Shown here piece after piece: positions 8,452 to 17,376 of a stretch of DNA of 64,000 nucleotides. The first letter of the stretch is position 1, and every line of letters starts with the position of its first letter. A model generated the notes under the pieces. The model was not told where the DNA came from and did not search any database. It saw only the letters and a program-made list of their open reading frames with translations. A program made the position numbers and the translations under genes. Location of the stretch: positions 1 through 64,000 of the forward strand of contig CANMDF010000003.1 of the NCBI GenBank assembly GCA_947496605.1, read 5' to 3'. This stretch comes from an uncultured Paracoccaceae bacterium. Its GTDB lineage: Bacteria > Pseudomonadota > Alphaproteobacteria > Rhodobacterales > Rhodobacteraceae.

Positions 8452-9486
8452 TCAGGTGAATGCTGGCATTACGTCGTCGATGAAGCGCGATAGTGAGCTG
8501 CGTTTACGTTCAAAGTCCATGCCGCTGTCAATCCAGAACGCATACTCATCATAGCCAAGATCTTCGTACCGTTTGATCTGGTCAATGACTTCCTGTGCTG
8601 TCCCAATTGTCAGGTCGCGCATCATATTTTCCGCAGACATCATTTTGTTTGCGGCCAAGTTTTCTTCGCTTAACGTCTCGATGAGGCCTTGCGATACGGG
8701 TCGCTTGTTCTGGAACCATGCACCGAAGTAATTGTAGAATTTAGACAATTGCTTTGCGGCCAATGCGGTGTCGTCAGCGTCTGCGCCGACATAGGTGTGG
8801 TGCAAAAGCATGATCTTGGGGCGCGGCCCATCAAAGGCTGCGCAGGCCTCATTGAACTTGCTCATTAGGTCTGTGATCTCATCAATGCCCTGCCACAACG
8901 GGGTCACCTGAATGTTGAAGCCATTATTGACCCCAAAGGTATGGCTGTTGATATCACGCGCCGCGATCCAGATCGGCGGGCCGTCCTTTTGAACTGGTTT
9001 TGGCGCAGAGGTCGTTGTCGGAAACTGGAAATACGTCCCGTCATGGGAACAGTCGCCCGCCCAAAGTGCGCGCAGCAGCGGCGTTATCTCACGCATCCGC
9101 AACCCGGCCTCCATTGCGTCCATGCCCGGCATCAGGCGTTCATATTCGTAAGAATAAGCACCACGTGCAATGCCCAATTCGATCCGACCCTCAGTGATCA
9201 GATCGGCTGCTGCGGCTTCGCCAGCTAGCTTAATCGGGTGCCAGAACGGCGCAATGATCGTCCCCGTTCCAAGGCGCACGTTCTTGGTATGTTGGCTGAG
9301 GTCTACAAGCGTCAAAAAGGGATTGGGCGCGATGGTAAAATCCATCCCATGGTGTTCCCCCGACCAGACCGCACGCATGCCACCATCATCGGCCATTTTC
9401 GCAAGCCCGATCAGTTCCTCGCGCAAACTGGCATGGTCTTGTGCGGGCGAAAGCCGTTCCATATGCGCAAAAAGAGAGAAATCCAT
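8452..9486 (-). CDS. Luciferase-like (LLM class) flavin-dependent monooxygenase
   Basis: A 344-aa protein with the bacterial luciferase/alkanal monooxygenase-type TIM barrel. Recognisable elements are WSGEHH (41-46), the RLGTGTIIAPFWHP strand (71-84) and the RIELGIARG signature (101-109). Such enzymes use reduced FMN, supplied by a separate reductase, to oxygenate ketones, heterocycles or alkanes. No flavin reductase is encoded nearby, so it must come from elsewhere. The start overlaps an AAGGATG site, and only three bases separate it from the hydrolase gene upstream. The exact substrate is unknown. A Baeyer-Villiger-type step followed by hydrolase and aldehyde dehydrogenase steps is a reasonable inference only. 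Confidence 0.9.
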   Translation of the reverse strand: MDFSLFAHMERLSPAQDHASLREELIGLAKMADDGGMRAVWSGEHHGMDFTIAPNPFLTLVDLSQHTKNVRLGTGTIIAPFWHPIKLAGEAAAADLITEGRIELGIARGAYSYEYERLMPGMDAMEAGLRMREITPLLRALWAGDCSHDGTYFQFPTTTSAPKPVQKDGPPIWIAARDINSHTFGVNNGFNIQVTPLWQGIDEITDLMSKFNEACAAFDGPRPKIMLLHHTYVGADADDTALAAKQLSKFYNYFGAWFQNKRPVSQGLIETLSEENLAANKMMSAENMMRDLTIGTAQEVIDQIKRYEDLGYDEYAFWIDSGMDFERKRSSLSRFIDDVMPAFT

Positions 9487-9489
9487 GCG

Positions 9490-10275
9490 TTACATCCTTT
9501 CTAACGTATTCGTGACGAACGTGTTCAAAAGCCCGTTCAATTGCGCGGCATGTGTCATCGGCAACATATGGGCAGCGTTTGCAAAAATCTCGGCACGTCC
9601 GCTTGGGGCCAAGGCCGCCATTCTCTTGGACATGGCCGGAGTAGAATTTGGCTCCTGTTCACCTGTCACGAAGAGCGCGGGACAATCCAGTGCCTTCAGA
9701 TCAGCCTCTGTCGGTCCATCTTCGTGGGCGAATATGCGGTAAGCGTTACGGTATCCCGAGGGGTCAACTGTCTGCAGCCATTCTTTACACGCGTTACTCT
9801 GTGGCGAGGACGCGCCGCCAAACCAGCGTTCCAAGGTGGCGGTTGGATCTGCGACCATTTTGCCATCAAGACTGTTCGCCCTTACCATCACCGCTGTCTT
9901 TGCTGCGGCATCACGACGATAGATGGCATTCAAAGCAACAACGCCGTTCACACGCGTCTTATGCTTGATCGCCATGTCCAGCGCGATCATTGCCCCGAAC
10001 GAATGTCCAACAACGATCGCGGGTTCGTCCAATGCCGCCACAATACTATCCGTGAAATCTGCCAAGACATCTGTGTCTGGCAATGCCGGACTGTGACCAT
10101 GGCCCGGCATGTCAATGGCGACGACACGGCAAGTTCGCGATAGATCATCTATCTGGGCACACCAAGCCTCGGCCCGCAGACCGACGCCATGGATCAGCAA
10201 GACCAGCGGACCGTCACCAGATGTGATGGCTGCCAGTGATCCGACCTTAAACCGCGGCCGGGTTGTCCAGATCAT
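9490..10275 (-). CDS. Alpha/beta-fold hydrolase
   Basis: A 261-aa protein with a standard alpha/beta-hydrolase fold. The oxyanion-hole motif HGVG is at 29-32, the nucleophile serine S92 lies in GHSFGAM, and a late histidine in ANAAHMLP probably completes the triad. No signal peptide is present, so it is cytoplasmic. Related enzymes cleave esters, lactones or C-C bonds (3-oxoadipate enol-lactonase and haloperoxidase-like groups). Its start lies inside the end of the preceding gene, a 29-base overlap that suggests translational coupling. It probably acts on the product of the flavin monooxygenase encoded next, but the true substrate is unknown. Confidence 0.9.
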   Translation of the reverse strand: MIWTTRPRFKVGSLAAITSGDGPLVLLIHGVGLRAEAWCAQIDDLSRTCRVVAIDMPGHGHSPALPDTDVLADFTDSIVAALDEPAIVVGHSFGAMIALDMAIKHKTRVNGVVALNAIYRRDAAAKTAVMVRANSLDGKMVADPTATLERWFGGASSPQSNACKEWLQTVDPSGYRNAYRIFAHEDGPTEADLKALDCPALFVTGEQEPNSTPAMSKRMAALAPSGRAEIFANAAHMLPMTHAAQLNGLLNTFVTNTLERM

Positions 10276-10846
10276 GGCCCAAATCCTTCAGATCTTGATA
10301 ACGGTCACCAATCCGATGATGCGGGCGCCCATTCATTGCAGCGCCTAATACAACCACGATTTCATCGTCGCGCGGCGCATCGGGGATAGCAAACTGAACG
10401 GTCAGATAGTGAGACCTGCGACCTGCATCATTTTTGTCCATGAGCGGCACCATGATTGGGGCGTTGGCCCCGCCACGGGTGTTTGTGAACGCGAGATAGG
10501 ATTTTGCGTCCACAGCTTCGCGGAAATGATTTCCAAACCGCAGGGTGTGGATCAGGCCAGAGGCATGTTCAATTTCGCCGTTCAAGCCAACAACGGCGGC
10601 TTTCCCATAAGCTTCGATCGCATCACCTGATCCAGCCAAGGCAATCATGCGTTCGGTTAGGAGTGTGCCCAACATAGGACCATAGGCGTGGATTTCAGGC
10701 TTAAGGTCCTCCACAAAACGACCTGCCCAAGGGTTGCTGACAACAGCTGCAACAGCGAACATTCGCCATGGGGTTTTGGCAGGCTTGAACCCCTCGACAA
10801 GGACCTCTTCATCGTAGGTGACAATCTTTCGAATTGTTGGCTGCAT
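10247..10846 (-). CDS. Amino acid synthesis family protein (AA_synth, DUF1185-type)
   Basis: A 199-aa protein resembling the AA_synth family (Pfam PF06684), by its MQPTIRKIVTYDEE start, the NPWAGRF stretch, the AYGKAAVVGLNGEIEH segment and the GGANAPIMVPL segment. The biochemical role of the family is poorly known; members often sit beside flavin-dependent oxygenases and hydrolases in catabolic operons, as here. The start at 10846 is chosen because AAGGAAG lies just upstream; a longer frame to 10918 has no support. It is the first gene of the leftward operon and faces the divergent LysR gene. Confidence 0.85.
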   Translation of the reverse strand: MQPTIRKIVTYDEEVLVEGFKPAKTPWRMFAVAAVVSNPWAGRFVEDLKPEIHAYGPMLGTLLTERMIALAGSGDAIEAYGKAAVVGLNGEIEHASGLIHTLRFGNHFREAVDAKSYLAFTNTRGGANAPIMVPLMDKNDAGRRSHYLTVQFAIPDAPRDDEIVVVLGAAMNGRPHHRIGDRYQDLKDLGHDLDNPAAV

Positions 10847-10954
10847 GGTGTTCTTCCTTGTGCAAGTGGTTTGAATATTCAGACCTATCCTACAATTTGA
10901 CAAACGCAGAAATCGCATGCTTATGTATAAGTGTGGCTAATGAGTAACTTGATC
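10847..10954. promoter_or_regulatory. Divergent promoter region with a small palindrome (candidate LysR site)
   Basis: This 108-bp region separates the four-gene catabolic operon from the LysR regulator gene. It holds an inverted repeat CTTAT-GT-ATAAG at 10920-10931, just before the lysR start region. LysR regulators commonly bind such dyads in the shared promoter and control the divergent operon. No clear -35/-10 pair can be assigned by eye. Confidence 0.35.
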
Positions 10955-11785
10955 ATGACCAAAGTACTGCCCCCGCTAACATGGTTTCGCGCGTTTGAGG
11001 CCGCCGCCCGTAGGTTAAGCTTTACAGCAGCCGCAGAAGAAATTGGCATGACCCAATCTGCGGTAAGTCAGCACGTAAAATCATTGGAAAACAGATTAGG
11101 CGTGGCGCTGTTCATCCGGCAGGCGCGGAGTTTGACGCTGACGGACGAAGGGCGCAAATTGATGCCGCAAGTCGCCTCCGCATTGGAAACCCTGACGGCG
11201 GCGGCCCGAACTTTCGAGATGGGGCCGACCCAAGACCTGCTCACGGTGGCTACATCCGTAAGCGTCGCCCAATGGATCATTGCACCACGCCTTGCAGACT
11301 TCACAGCCCGGCATCCCGAAGTCCGTTTGCGATTTCTAAGCACGATCTGGCCTGATGATTTCCATTCCGTGCGCGCAGATGTCGAAGTCCCATTCGGGTC
11401 TCACAAGCAATTCGGGCGGGATGCAACTTTGCTGGAACCCAGCGGACTTGTGGCGTTGAAGTCCCCCGATTTGGTGGGCGCGCTGCACACTCTGCCATTG
11501 ATCGAGGCCGTTGGAACATCTGCTGGCTGGACGAGCTGGCAAGAGGGGGGCGATGAGAACTTGACGCCCCATATTTTCGTGGACTCCTTCGGTGCAGCCC
11601 TCAACATGGCGCTTTATGGAAACGGCGTTGCATTGGTCAGCGAAAGCTTAGCCCATTCCGCAATCGCTTTGGGCCAACTTGTTTTGGCGCATAGCAAAGT
11701 AGCGCCTTGCCAAGAGGGTTATTATGTCCGCGTAGATGAGAAGAATAAAACCGCCGTCAAATTTCGAGATTGGCTGCTAAATTAA
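10955..11785 (+). CDS. LysR-family transcriptional regulator (GcvA-like)
   Basis: A protein of about 276 aa with an N-terminal winged helix (LPPLTWFRAFEAAARRLSFTAAAEEIGMTQ… then SQHVKSLENRLG) and a periplasmic-binding-protein-like effector domain. The opening resembles GcvA-type LysR proteins, which usually start four to six residues before LPPL; that favours ATG 10955. GTG 10931 or ATG 10940 are possible, and none has a strong ribosome site. It is transcribed away from the monooxygenase/aldehyde dehydrogenase operon and very probably controls it. Confidence 0.9.
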   Translation: MTKVLPPLTWFRAFEAAARRLSFTAAAEEIGMTQSAVSQHVKSLENRLGVALFIRQARSLTLTDEGRKLMPQVASALETLTAAARTFEMGPTQDLLTVATSVSVAQWIIAPRLADFTARHPEVRLRFLSTIWPDDFHSVRADVEVPFGSHKQFGRDATLLEPSGLVALKSPDLVGALHTLPLIEAVGTSAGWTSWQEGGDENLTPHIFVDSFGAALNMALYGNGVALVSESLAHSAIALGQLVLAHSKVAPCQEGYYVRVDEKNKTAVKFRDWLLN

Positions 11786-12048
11786 GAAAACCTTGGGTTA
11801 ACCGGGACAGCCTAGCATGCGGGATATTGTTGCAGGCGACAAAACCAATCCAAGTCTAACGTTATGCAAGCGGACTTTAGCGCAGATGCAGTGAACGTCC
11901 GCATTGTTCCGCACAACGGACCTCCATGCATCGTGAAGCAAACGGCAGCAATGAGCCCAGATTCACCAATGCTGCATTGTGCGTGATTGGTTGCTTTCGG
12001 CTACGAGCGCATATGCGAAAAAACTGCCACGGCGTGCATCCAAAAGTA

Positions 12049-12849
12049 TTAACTTTTTAGTTCACCGCGTAAAACAGCATTCAACCATTCTGCGAGATCA
12101 GTTGCAATCGAGAAGCCGTGGGGCAAATGCTTTCGGTCTGTTTCTTCAAATGCACCTTCAAGATGCCAGCCATCCCTATACCAATGGTTCGAAACGCACC
12201 AAACGGCGTTTTCGACTGCACTAGAGCTCGGTGCCACCTCTGGCCACCAAGAGTCTTTGGAGGGTTTGAAAAAGGCTAGGAATTGCTCTGGCATCATTTC
12301 AAGCATATTTTGGACATAGGTGCGGGCGGCCTGGCCGTCTTCCAAGAAAAACGGCCATGTTCCGATCGAGCACATAATTGGCGACGCTTTTTCTACCCAC
12401 CGATAGCTTGACCCTATACTCGCTACATAACCGCAAGCTTCCATCAATTGAAATGCGCTGGTCAGGCGATGAGGGACAATGAAGCTATCGGATGGTTCGG
12501 CCTCTCTGATGGAATCAAGAACCTCGTTCTTCTGAAAGTGGAGGTTTGAAACGCAAAATGCCCCTATGACCCAAAGTAGGTCGATATTGAATCGTCCCGG
12601 GTTTGCACCAAGCGAGTCCCGCACTTCTTTTTCGGAGTGTTTGCAGACCAAATCTGACGACATGATACCCATGCGCTGCATCATCCAATGGATTTCGAAA
12701 AAATCACTCATATCCGCGATCCCACCAACGTAGCTGTTACGGAGAGTCACATCAGTTGCGCGATCCGGCATCCTCACAGAGGTGCAGCCATAGAGTGTTT
12801 GCACGATCAGCTCGATGAAGAGCTCAGATTCATTCGAAGAAAATTGCAT
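12049..12849 (-). CDS. Hypothetical protein, no family recognised
   Basis: A 266-aa frame with a balanced, protein-like composition, rich in aromatic and acidic residues (for example WWPEVAPSSS and HWYRDGWHLEG near the C-terminus). No signal peptide, membrane segment or known motif is visible. It is isolated, flanked by about 260 and 550 bases of non-coding DNA that looks degraded, so it may be a transferred cargo gene. The ATG at 12849 has no strong ribosome site. It could be a solitary immunity-type or other accessory protein, but nothing in the sequence proves that. Confidence 0.6.
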   Translation of the reverse strand: MQFSSNESELFIELIVQTLYGCTSVRMPDRATDVTLRNSYVGGIADMSDFFEIHWMMQRMGIMSSDLVCKHSEKEVRDSLGANPGRFNIDLLWVIGAFCVSNLHFQKNEVLDSIREAEPSDSFIVPHRLTSAFQLMEACGYVASIGSSYRWVEKASPIMCSIGTWPFFLEDGQAARTYVQNMLEMMPEQFLAFFKPSKDSWWPEVAPSSSAVENAVWCVSNHWYRDGWHLEGAFEETDRKHLPHGFSIATDLAEWLNAVLRGELKS

Positions 12850-13398
12850 TCTTTGTCATAGCCATTCAGCATCAATAAAGACAAGCGATCCCCAATCCGA
12901 TAGCAGCCGTTCATCTTAAGTGAGCGAACGGCAACTTCGTCCCGCGAAATGCGAATTCGCCCATCAATTGAATTTGCGGTTGCAGCGAATGGCCGCGTTG
13001 ACGGGCAGCGCCGCTGCAACCGGAACCTACGGCCAATGTCGGCTTAGGACCGTTTAATAACGCCGCTATTAACGCTAGCCCCCAAATGCCGCGCTGCATC
13101 CGATAACGGCATTGAGCCAAACCACCGCATGTTACAATCGATAGGAGTGATTTCTTCTTGAGAAACTACTAATCAACTTGATGTAAACCTGCCGCAAAAC
13201 GAACCCCCAGCATTAGCGTTGCGGCTTAGCGTTTTCGGAGAAAGAACGACCTTTTGCTATTTCAACACCCTAATAGACTGGCCAAGGTCAACGAGCGAAT
13301 CTGCGTTTGATGAGTTCGTCTTGCTTGAATGATGCTCACGTTTGGATTGGACCAAAATTTGCAGTAACATCAGCCCCAATCAACTCGGCACCTTCGAC
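12850..13398. other. Long intergenic stretch without a gene
   Basis: These 549 bases lie upstream of the hypothetical gene and downstream of the gntR stop. Only short open frames with unnatural composition occur. The stretch contains an 11-bp perfect inverted repeat (listed separately) and looks like decayed sequence. No transposase fragment could be identified with confidence. Confidence 0.4.
12977..13022. repeat. 11-bp perfect inverted repeat
   Basis: CGGTTGCAGCG at 12977-12987 is matched by CGCTGCAACCG at 13012-13022, with 24 bases between them. There is no U-run, so it does not look like a terminator. It may be a remnant of a mobile-element end or a chance hairpin. Confidence 0.35.
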
Positions 13399-14079
13399 CT
13401 ACTCGTCAAAGTATGCATTGTGCGTTGTATAAATGGCATCAATGGTTGGGGTCAGGCGATCAAGATGTTTGCGCAAGACTTTGTCAGCGGTAGCGCCATC
13501 GCCACCAAAGAGTGCCTCTAACATCAACTTGTGATCTTCGTACAATACGTCCATTGCCTCTTTGCTTGTTAAGGCCAGCATACAAAGACGATCTACTTGC
13601 GCTTTGTTTTCGGCAATGATCTCAAACGCAAAAGATTGTTTTGCGGATATGCAAAGCAGTTTGTGGAATTGATAGTCCAAGTCATGAAACAGTGTGACAT
13701 CGCCAGCAGAGATGGCATCAGCTTGTTCACGCAGATTTGCCTTCAGCGCTGCATCGACCGATATATCCCGATCTAATGCTGCCGCGCGGATCACCTCGAG
13801 TTCTACCGCCGCACGGACAAAACGGGCATTGGCAATCAATCGACGTGAAAACTGACGAACAACGGTCGCACGTTGTGGACGCACCAAAAGAAGATTTAGG
13901 TTGGCCAGCCGCGTAAACGCCTCTCTGACCGGCTGACGGGAATAGCCAAATGATTTTGCGACGTCGGTTTCGGAAATTTTTGTGCCAGGTAGCATTTCCA
14001 GCCGTGTGATCTGCCCAAAAAGAGTGTCAAAAACAACATCACTGCTTGTTGTACGTTCTAGTGTTCCGAGTGCTGTCAT
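13399..14079 (-). CDS. GntR-family regulator, FCD (FadR/UxuR-like) subfamily
   Basis: A 226-aa regulator. Residues 10-75 form the GntR winged helix (ISETDVAKSFGYSRQPVREAF at about 35-55). Residues 85-215 form an FCD effector domain with the usual metal ligands D135, H139, H183 and H205. The start at 14079 is set by a near-perfect GGAGGTGA site 11 bases upstream; a longer frame to 14199 would run through the promoter. It is divergent from the uronate TRAP and catabolic genes. By analogy with UxuR/ExuR/KdgR-type FCD regulators it probably represses them until a uronate or KDG-type ligand binds. Two matching operator-like repeats lie in the intergenic region. Confidence 0.92.
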   Translation of the reverse strand: MTALGTLERTTSSDVVFDTLFGQITRLEMLPGTKISETDVAKSFGYSRQPVREAFTRLANLNLLLVRPQRATVVRQFSRRLIANARFVRAAVELEVIRAAALDRDISVDAALKANLREQADAISAGDVTLFHDLDYQFHKLLCISAKQSFAFEIIAENKAQVDRLCMLALTSKEAMDVLYEDHKLMLEALFGGDGATADKVLRKHLDRLTPTIDAIYTTHNAYFDE

Positions 14080-14419
14080 CTGTTTTTTTTCACCTCCACT
14101 TGACGCATTGTGCCAGAGTTTTCTAGCAAATAGTAGCCTTAATTTGGATACTAGATGACAAATTATTACTGATTTTAAAGGATAAAAAGGATAATTCATA
14201 GAAATACTCTAAAACTACTGTTGACTAGTATCCCAGTTTGCGTGTTGTTTAACGACATGAGCGAAGGTTTAGCCGCCGCGCTTGTCAGGGGGGAGCAATA
14301 CGCATCCAGCAGTGGGTGACCGCTGATCTGACAAGGCGATCTGCAAAATCATCGACGACAAAAATCTGGCTGAGCAAGGCCAGTTTAAACACGACTTGAA
14401 CCTGATCTGGGAGGATATA
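14080..14419. other. Divergent intergenic region gntR / TRAP operon
   Basis: This 340-bp region holds both promoters of the uronate cluster and the operator-like repeats at 14146-14233. It is A+T-rich in the gntR-proximal half. No additional gene is seen. Confidence 0.5.
14146..14233. promoter_or_regulatory. Two inverted operator-like sites for the GntR/FCD regulator
   Basis: GGATACTAG at 14146-14154 and its exact complement CTAGTATCC at 14225-14233 are 70 bases apart. Each is set in a similar context (TTTGGATACTAGATGACA, and on the other strand ACTGGGATACTAGTCAACA), so two copies of one motif face each other between gntR and dctP. FCD regulators usually bind short dyads of this type, and two spaced sites would permit looping. 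The assignment is inference from position and repetition. Confidence 0.55.
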
Positions 14420-15403
14420 ATGTTCAATTATTCACTGAAATCGATGGCTGTCACGGCAGTGCTGCTGAGCAGCGCGACCACAGCTGTTGCCGACGTTACA
14501 CTGCGCGGCGCGAGCATGTTTGACGAAGACCATGCCTTCACACAGACCCTGCGAGAGTTTGAACGACTGGTCGCTGAAAACTATGACGGCGACGTCGCCT
14601 TTGACCTGCGTTTGAACGGCGAATTGGGTGTCGAATCTGATTATGTTACATACCTCAACCAAGGTGTTGCGGTGGACTATACGATCCTAGCCCCTTCCAA
14701 CATGGCGGTCTTTTCGGAATCCATCCCTCTTATGGATATGCCGTTCCTGTTCCGCGATTTGGAACACTGGGACGCTGTATTGTCCTCGGACGCATTCGCC
14801 CCGCTGGAAGCTGATCTGCGCGAAGCCGCTGGCATTGTTATCGTTGGCTACCACGGTGGTGGTGTACGCAACCTTGTGTCTGCAGAGCCGATCACGAGCA
14901 TGGAAGAGCTGGCCGATCACCGTATGCGTGTCATGGGTGCCCCCATTCAGGCGCAAACCTTTGATGCCGTTGGTGCAGCCCCTGCGGCCATCGCTTACAA
15001 CGAGGTTTACAATGCAATCCAGACTGGTGTGATTGCTGGTTTTGAAAATGAAGCGGCGTCTATCCAGAACCTCAAGTTCTACGAAGTAGCACCGCATATT
15101 TCACTCACACAGCACACGATCACTGTACGTCCGATTGTATTTTCTGCGAAAGTGTTTGATGCGCTCGATGCCGATCTTCAAGCCGCCATTATGGCTGCTG
15201 GTGCAGAGGCCGGTGCATTCGGTCGTGCCTTGGAATCCGGGGCAGACGGTGAAATCCTCGCTGAAATGGAAGCTGCCGGACAGGTTGTGATCCATGAATT
15301 CGACGGTCGCGAGCAGATGCTTGAGTTGGTCGGGCCTGTGCAGGATGCTTATGCTGCTGAATTGGGCGCGACTGAACTGCTCGAAAACGTGCGCGGAATG
15401 TGA
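14420..15403 (+). CDS. dctP: TRAP transporter substrate-binding protein (DctP family), uronate type
   Basis: A 327-aa periplasmic solute-binding protein. Residues 1-25 are a Sec signal peptide (SLKSMAVTAVLLSSATTAVA). The mature part has the DctP fold, with the conserved MRVMGAPIQ and AIQTGVIAGFENEA segments, whose arginine and helix normally hold the substrate carboxylate. The start at 14420 follows GGGAGG; the frame upstream is not supported. It captures a small organic acid for the DctQ/DctM permease encoded next. The downstream KdgF/KdgK/UxuA genes make a hexuronate or unsaturated uronate the likely ligand. Confidence 0.92.
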   Translation: MFNYSLKSMAVTAVLLSSATTAVADVTLRGASMFDEDHAFTQTLREFERLVAENYDGDVAFDLRLNGELGVESDYVTYLNQGVAVDYTILAPSNMAVFSESIPLMDMPFLFRDLEHWDAVLSSDAFAPLEADLREAAGIVIVGYHGGGVRNLVSAEPITSMEELADHRMRVMGAPIQAQTFDAVGAAPAAIAYNEVYNAIQTGVIAGFENEAASIQNLKFYEVAPHISLTQHTITVRPIVFSAKVFDALDADLQAAIMAAGAEAGAFGRALESGADGEILAEMEAAGQVVIHEFDGREQMLELVGPVQDAYAAELGATELLENVRGM

Positions 15404-15500
15404 TCTCCCAGTTGACGGGCGGAGACGACCTCCAAGACCGCCCGTCAACACTTTATTCCGATACGGCACGCCCGTATCAAACTGCGAAGTAGGGCAGATC

Positions 15501-15995
15501 ATGTTTGGAAGATATCTCGATACGTTCTGCACGGGGCTCCGCATATTGCTTGGCGTATTGATGGGTGCGTTGGCAATTCCGGTCGCGATGCAAGTGATCT
15601 CGCGGTACACCGGATTGATCCCTACATTTTTGTGGACCGAAGAACTCGCCACGTTTCTGTTTATCTGGATCGTCATGATCGGATCCGTCGTCGCCGTTTG
15701 GGATGGCACCCATTTTGATGTCAGGATCACACGGGATGCCGTCGGGCCGGTTACACGGTTACTACAAGACGGCGTTGTGCATTTTTCGATCATGTTGTTT
15801 GGCGCATTGTTCCTTTTTTACGGCATTGAATACGCAGAATTTGGTGGCAACCAACGATCTGTCATGATGCGCGCCAATCTGATGATCACCCATATCTCTG
15901 TGCCTGTTGCAGGAGGGCTATGGTTCTTGATGTCAGGCTACCGTCTTTGGGAAACGGTTACAGCGTTCCGCAACCACGAGGGAATGCAATCATGA
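15501..15995 (+). CDS. dctQ: TRAP transporter small permease (DctQ family)
   Basis: A 164-aa inner-membrane protein with four hydrophobic segments (starting near residues 14, 46, 88 and 128) and the conserved WTEELATFLFIW motif of DctQ proteins after the second. It pairs with DctM to form the membrane unit. The start at 15501 (MFGRYLD) is preferred over the longer frame, which runs back through dctP. It shares ATGA with dctM, which implies coupled translation. Confidence 0.9.
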   Translation: MFGRYLDTFCTGLRILLGVLMGALAIPVAMQVISRYTGLIPTFLWTEELATFLFIWIVMIGSVVAVWDGTHFDVRITRDAVGPVTRLLQDGVVHFSIMLFGALFLFYGIEYAEFGGNQRSVMMRANLMITHISVPVAGGLWFLMSGYRLWETVTAFRNHEGMQS

Positions 15996-17302
15996 TCCTT
16001 GATACCGCCACAGCGGCTTCGATGTTGATTGCGGGGTTCATGATCCTGATCTTCATCCGCGTACCGGTTGCATTTGCGCTGGGTTTGTCGACCATCCCGG
16101 TGGTTTTACTTGAGCTGCGACTGACACCCTTCATCGTGTTGGACCGGATGTTTCAATCCTACAACTCATTCATCTTGCTGGCTGTGCCGTTCTTTCTTTT
16201 GGCAGCCAACCTGATGAATTCTGGCAAGGTAACTGACCGCCTGATCGAATTGGCACGTGTGCTAACCGGCTGGATGCCTGGCGGGTTGGGACACGTGAAT
16301 GTGGCCGTGTCGATGCTCTTTGCAGGTATCTCAGGCTCTTCCACTGCCGATGCGGCAGGCATTGGGAAAATCCTGATCCCCGCGATGCAAAAAGAAGGCT
16401 ACGACACACGCTTTGCCGTGGCGATTACTGCCTGTTCCTCGGTGATGGGCGTGATTATTCCGCCGTCTATCCTCATGATCGTCTGGGGTGGCGTTATGCA
16501 GGTTTCGGTCGGCGCGCTTTTCTTGGGCGGTGCGATCCCCGGCTTGATGATCGGTCTGGCCTTGATGGCCACGGTCTATGGTTTTGCCAAAGCCCGCAAC
16601 TATCCGGTTACCGCATCCCCGAACTGGGGCGAGTTTTGGGCCGCGTGGAAAGGTGCCGCCCTTGCCCTTCTCACGCCGGTTTTTGTGATTGGTGGTATTG
16701 TCGGCGGGCTTGTAACACCAACCGAAAGCGCCATCATTGCGGCAGGGTATGCGCTTATACTAGGCATGTTTGTCTATAAGACGGTGACGCCAAAAGACCT
16801 CGGCGGCATTTTGTATGATACCGCGCGCTTCGCCGCGATCTCGCTCTTCGCGATTGGCACGGCATCTGCATTCGGCTGGTTGCTGTCATTCTACAACGCA
16901 CCGCGTCTCATTGTGAGCGTCCTGACTGCGTGGGAATTCGGGGCCTTCGGGACTGCGCTTTTGATTGCGGCCCTGTTCCTGATTTTTGGTCTCTTCATTG
17001 ATGCAATCCCGACAATCATCATCCTTGGCACAGTCCTGATGCCTGTGGCGCAAGCGGGCGGAGTGGACCCTATCGCATTTGCCATCATCGGAATTGTGTC
17101 GTTGGCATTTGGATTGGTCACGCCACCCTACGGATTGTGTTTGCTTATCTCAGCTGCGATCGGCGGGCTTAACGTCGTGCAAGTCTTGCGCGAGGTTGTC
17201 TTCATTCTTGCACCAATGCTGGTCATTCTGATTTTGCTGGCCGCATTCCCCGAAATCATTCTCTGGCTACCCAAAACGGTCATGCCAGGGGCATTCCAAT
17301 AG
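15992..17302 (+). CDS. dctM: TRAP transporter large permease (DctM family)
   Basis: A 436-aa polytopic inner-membrane protein of the DctM family, which moves the substrate by sodium-coupled transport. Typical segments are present: the VPFFLLAANLMNSG stretch, AGISGSSTADAAGIGKI, GVIIPPSILMI and TPTESAIIAAGYAL. The start at 15992 overlaps the dctQ stop (ATGA). It completes the TRAP transporter, which is followed after 74 bases by the sugar-acid catabolic genes of the same operon. Confidence 0.94.
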   Translation: MILDTATAASMLIAGFMILIFIRVPVAFALGLSTIPVVLLELRLTPFIVLDRMFQSYNSFILLAVPFFLLAANLMNSGKVTDRLIELARVLTGWMPGGLGHVNVAVSMLFAGISGSSTADAAGIGKILIPAMQKEGYDTRFAVAITACSSVMGVIIPPSILMIVWGGVMQVSVGALFLGGAIPGLMIGLALMATVYGFAKARNYPVTASPNWGEFWAAWKGAALALLTPVFVIGGIVGGLVTPTESAIIAAGYALILGMFVYKTVTPKDLGGILYDTARFAAISLFAIGTASAFGWLLSFYNAPRLIVSVLTAWEFGAFGTALLIAALFLIFGLFIDAIPTIIILGTVLMPVAQAGGVDPIAFAIIGIVSLAFGLVTPPYGLCLLISAAIGGLNVVQVLREVVFILAPMLVILILLAAFPEIILWLPKTVMPGAFQ

Positions 17303-17376
17303 CAGCGCGCCCAAATGGACGGCAAATATCAGCATAACAACAGCGAAATGATCATTTCGCGAAAGGAAGGATGAAC

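Noticed and set aside
12807-13019. 70-aa minus-strand frame overlapping the start of the hypothetical gene
   Set aside because: Low-complexity Arg/Ser-rich translation, no ribosome site, and it overlaps the better-formed gene.
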